From: Carallia brachiata
Lineage: Eukaryota > Streptophyta > Magnoliopsida > Malpighiales > Rhizophoraceae
NCBI GenBank assembly: GCA_021464245.1
Contig: JADCRB010000072.1
Location: forward strand, 551,962-615,961
Direction: 5' to 3'
Length of the DNA stretch: 64,000 bases
Part shown: positions 60,236-64,000 of the stretch, piece after piece
Layout of the letters: each line of letters begins with the position of its first letter
Position numbering within the stretch: position 1 is the stretch's first letter
Position numbers and translations under genes: made by a program
Notes under the pieces: model-generated
What the model was told of the DNA's origin: nothing
What the model saw: only the letters and a program-made list of their open reading frames with translations
Database searches by the model: none

Positions 60236-63200
60236 AAAAGTCAAGACGCTAGCATTTATTTAAGAAGCTGGCCCTTGACTAGGTCTTATAAATAAATAAA
60301 TAAATAAAATATAATATTGGGACCAAAAAAATCGTCTTTTGAATTTTGTAGCCGTTATGAAGAAATTTTATTACAATGTCTCACAGGCCAGTTTACACTG
60401 ATTCAAGAATAAAAATACGGGAGTATTTTTGGTTGACAGAAATCCCCAATCCCCAAGGCTGTAGGATTGCTAATAATTCGATTTTATAAGAAGGCGCCCA
60501 TGAGTCGGTTATTACTTGGCCCCTTCCGCTCTTTATATATATTTAATTCCCTTCCCACTTTGCATCCATTCTCTCTCTGTCTCTCGACTTCTTCTCGTCT
60601 GTTTTTCTCTGTAAACATTGGGAAGAAAGCTTATTCATATGTGTGTTTCTTCTTCTTTCTGTTATTTCTTGAATTATTTGTGATTATTGTGATCCTATTC
60701 TAAATCTTTCTTTATCGTTGGCTTCTTCTCGACGCCGATCTATGACGATTAGCAATGAGTTATTGTTTTTGGTTATTCATTGATGTGTTTTGGGCGTCTT
60801 TTTACTCCAAGAACCAGATTCCAAGAATTGTGTCTCAGAATTTTCCCGAAAGATAAGTATTTTCTGAACTTTTTAACACTATTAATCAATTCCATTAATG
60901 TGTTTATTATTATTTTCTTCATATTTTCTGCTCTCAGTTCCACCAAAAATCCAGCAATTGTTTTCCTTTTCCCAGTAATTCCTCCGTTCTTTTAATTCTA
61001 TTTACTTAATAAGGGTTGCGTCTTCATTTTATTTCTGAAAAAACTTTTAGATCAATTTTTTTTTTCTTTTGTCTCAGTACTTTACGTGTTTGTTTTGTGA
61101 TTTTGCAGAGGAGGGGACCTCGCTGCCGTTTGTCTCTCAGAATTATTGCTTGTCAGAGCTAACCCAAAGATAGTTTCTCTCTCTAAACTTAAAACTATTA
61201 ATCAATTTCAAGAATGTGTTTTCTTTCGGTTTTCTTAATTGGGGATGCAGTTTCTTTCTTTTTCTTTCAGAAAGATCTTTTATTTTGTTTTGGCTTTTCG
61301 TTGTGTCTCAGTATTTTAATTTTATTTTCTTTGTTTTAATTCAATTTTCTTGATAAGGGTTGCATTTTCTTTTTCTTTCTGACAAATCTTTTACATGAAT
61401 TTTTGTGTTTCTTTTGTCTCAGTATTTTACGTGTTTGTTTTGTGATGTTGCAGAAGGAGGGATTCCGCTGCTGTTTGTCTCTCAGAATTATCGCTTGCTA
61501 GCATTAACCCAAAGATAATTTCTCTCTAAACTTAAAGCTGTTAATCAATTTGAAGAATGTATTATTTTCTTTATGTTTTCTGAATTAGGGATGCAGTTTC
61601 TTTCCTTTTCTTTCAGAAAGATCTTTTAGTTTTTTGTTTTTTTGGCTTTTCTTTGTCTCTCAGTATTTGAAGTGTTTATTTTGTGATCTTGCAGAGGAAG
61701 GGATCTCACGGCTGCATCAGACAAACAGCTAGACAACCAAATGTCATAGAAAAGAAAACAAATCCACTCCTTTCTTTCTTTTTTTCCTTTTTTTTTTTTC
61801 GTTTCTTTCTCCTTTTATTTGATAAAGTTCTCTGTAGGCCTTTTCTTTTCTTTTTCTTTCTGCGGTTTTTTTAATTTTACCCTTTACTTTTGAACAGAAA
61901 AGGACTCTGGAAGGCACGTCTATTTTGAAGTTATGCATGCGCAGAAGGACAGGAATGGAAGATAAGTGACAGGATTGAATTTGCTGCCAATGGATGTAGT
62001 TGTCAATGCCAAATTCTGTAACTGATACAAATACTACGTGTAGGTTTGGATTGGTGTTGACAACCGAGCAGCTTTGCAAGAGGCACAAAAGTTTTCCGCC
62101 CAATGGACAGAACGGTACAATGGGCAGCAAAAGATTTTGGATTTGAGAGAGAAAGTGTTAAAGGTCCCAAAGCACAGATATTGGGTAACAATCCCATATG
62201 CTATATATGTGTATAGTAAATTTTATTTATTTTGAGATTCATTTGGATATAAACGTGTAGTAAATTTCACTTATTTTTCAAATTGCACAGAATGCAGATT
62301 ATATACATGTCCTCTTTCTTAACTCGTAGGCTGAGTTTATTGTCAAAAACAAATTTGGTGAAGAGAATATACAACCTCTACAAATGGACACACCATAAGG
62401 GTTTTTCTTGAGTGTGCTAATTTAAGGACCAAGAATTTTTGTCCAGTGTAAGTGTCCTTCTTATGTTCTCTTTTTGTGATTTTCATAGATGGTTTTTCTG
62501 TTTGACCTCATGATATACGAAATCAAATGGATATATTACATTGAGAAAGATCAATGAAAAAATGCCTCAGGCCCTGTGAATCACTTGTTCTGTGTTTCGA
62601 GAAAATGGTAACACTTTTCTTCCCCAAGTCCCTCATCTTCTTTTTTTTTACTTGTCCTTTTTTTTTATGCTCAAAACTAGACAGTTATTTTCCAAAATTT
62701 TGCAGTTGGTTTTGAGAAGATCTGCCCAATGAGAGCATAGGTTATAAAGCTTGTTGCTGAACAGAAAAAATTGAATCCTTAGTCGACCTGATAATGGAAA
62801 AGTCATGTATGCTGATGCAGTTGCTTCACATCTCAGAAGCATCCTCTACTGTTTCAGCAACTTCATTATAACAATGGGTTTGTCATTTGTTTTTGGTTTT
62901 TGTTTTTGTTGTTGACTAACATTTGAACTTTCTACTGTGACAGCGATACAAGCTTTGCTGGATCTCTTTGGTTGATATTTACAGAAAATGGATAAAGGGT
63001 ACCCTTTGCTGTACTTCAGTGAAGTATCATAATTTGTAGGTACTCCCAGTTCTTTTTACTGTATTTATTAAGAAAATTTGGTGTGTACAGATGTGGCACT
63101 CACTTTATCTTTTAATGCTTTGTGATGAGAATGCTTTTCCTAGGCAAATGAAAAGAGAGCATACTCCATTGTTCACATCTTGAAGATTTGAACTGGCTTT

Positions 63201-64000
63201 TTCTTGATTAGCATACCCCAACCTCTTTCTTTTCCTGTTAAAAGTTCATGCATTATGTGCTGGTTTACTGCCTGAGCAAGTATGTTATTCATTTCTGTGA
63301 TAAGTACATGCATGACATTTTAGTTTACCTCAACGTCTTTCTCATTTACAGCATAACCATGTATGAAAAGTGTTGTTAAGCTAATCTGTTCTGGTCATAT
63401 CTTTGTTGGAGATGCTCAACTCACTTGGGAAAGTAAGTGCAACAATATGTTAGTTTCCTTGCCTTCTCTAACTTGCAATCCTATCAACTCCTCGTGTATC
63501 ACGTCTTGACCTTCCTCAAAGGTAACATATCCACATGTAAATTTTATTGACCAAAAACGTATAATTCTTCGTGCATGACTTTCTTTTTTATTGCTTTCTC
63601 CTGAGATGTACACAAACATGGTCGCAACCTCTGACTGCAGAAGTAAAAGTAGAAGTTGATGAACCAACTGATCAATAGGATAGTTCACGTCCTTCTGGTT
63701 TCTTGTTGACGATGACTTCTTTGTGACAAATGGGACTATGGAGCTCATTATTCGCGCATTTCCGGAAGATGATGACAGGTCTTTGGAGGAGAAGGTGTTT
63801 TTTCATTTCCTTCTTTGATAAATGTCTCGTTTCTCCCAATTTCATACTTTTATGTTGTGGCCTATATTAAACAGAAAAAGAGATTAGAAGATACATTTAT
63901 ATTGTTTCCATGAACATGCTTAGAATGATACAATGGAAGAAAAAGACAAGGTTGAGAAAATAACTTTAGAAAGAAATTTTTGCATGGAAGTCCTTTTTTT
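60236..64000 (+). repeat. Array unit 4 (second locus), cut by the window end
   Basis: It begins at the same TCAAGACGCT boundary after an A-run and keeps the block order of unit 1: promoter-like block at about 60.51-60.60 kb, leader blocks, then those at 61690, 61950, 62043, 62276 and 62570 onward. One leader block (TTGTCTCTCAGAATTATTGC) is tandemly doubled, at about 61110 and 61470. Frames are broken at many points. Family unknown. Confidence 0.65.

Noticed and set aside
1..64000. tRNA and rRNA genes
   Set aside because: I saw no cloverleaf with A and B boxes and no rRNA-like sequence; a covariance-model scan would be needed to exclude short ones.

Overview
This window is nuclear DNA from a flowering plant, most likely a woody eudicot. 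It has AT-rich introns with GT..AG borders, a FRUITFULL-type MADS-box gene, a CC-NBS-LRR resistance gene and plant hAT and Mutator-type elements. Protein names come from family motifs I recognise; no database search was possible.

Layout. 0.7-3.1 kb (+): 3' seven exons of a FUL/AGL8-like MADS-box gene whose MADS exon lies before the window. 3.8-7.6 kb (-): an RCC1-repeat protein gene with eight coding exons and apparent one-base frameshifts. 9.0-10.8 kb (+): an intact DsbA/FrnE-like thiol oxidoreductase. 13.05-16.6 kb (-): an intact RING-H2 E3 ligase gene with an MGSVCC lipidation-type N-terminus. 19.2-20.2 kb (+): a broken 5' piece of AUGMIN subunit 5 (AUG5). The order DsbA - RING - AUG5 matches, from memory, Arabidopsis At5g38900 - At5g38895 - At5g38880, so this part is conserved gene space.

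20.66-40.1 kb is a tandem array of three large diverged units. Each has a promoter-like start and exon/intron-like texture, but I cannot name the gene. Frames are mostly broken, and the units contain nested sub-repeats.

40.1-48 kb holds an NLR gene (42.5-46.6 kb, -) with an internal TGA and two one-base frameshifts, a duplicated remnant of its 3' end, and a fragment of an IQM-type calmodulin-binding protein gene split by a tiny poly(A) insertion. 48-54.6 kb is AT-rich intergenic DNA with a 1.15 kb foldback Mutator-like element that has a perfect 9-bp target duplication.

54.6-64 kb is a second, collinear copy of 16.5-25.9 kb: the 5' part of the RING gene, the AUG5 first exon, then an array unit. 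Two non-autonomous hAT-like elements have inserted into it, each with an 8-bp duplication. The intact original at 16-17 kb supplies the empty sites.

The intact genes are ordinary housekeeping or developmental genes and form no operon-like system. What is unusual is the array, the segmental duplication, the poly(A) micro-insertions and the run of homopolymer-length frameshifts, which may be assembly errors.
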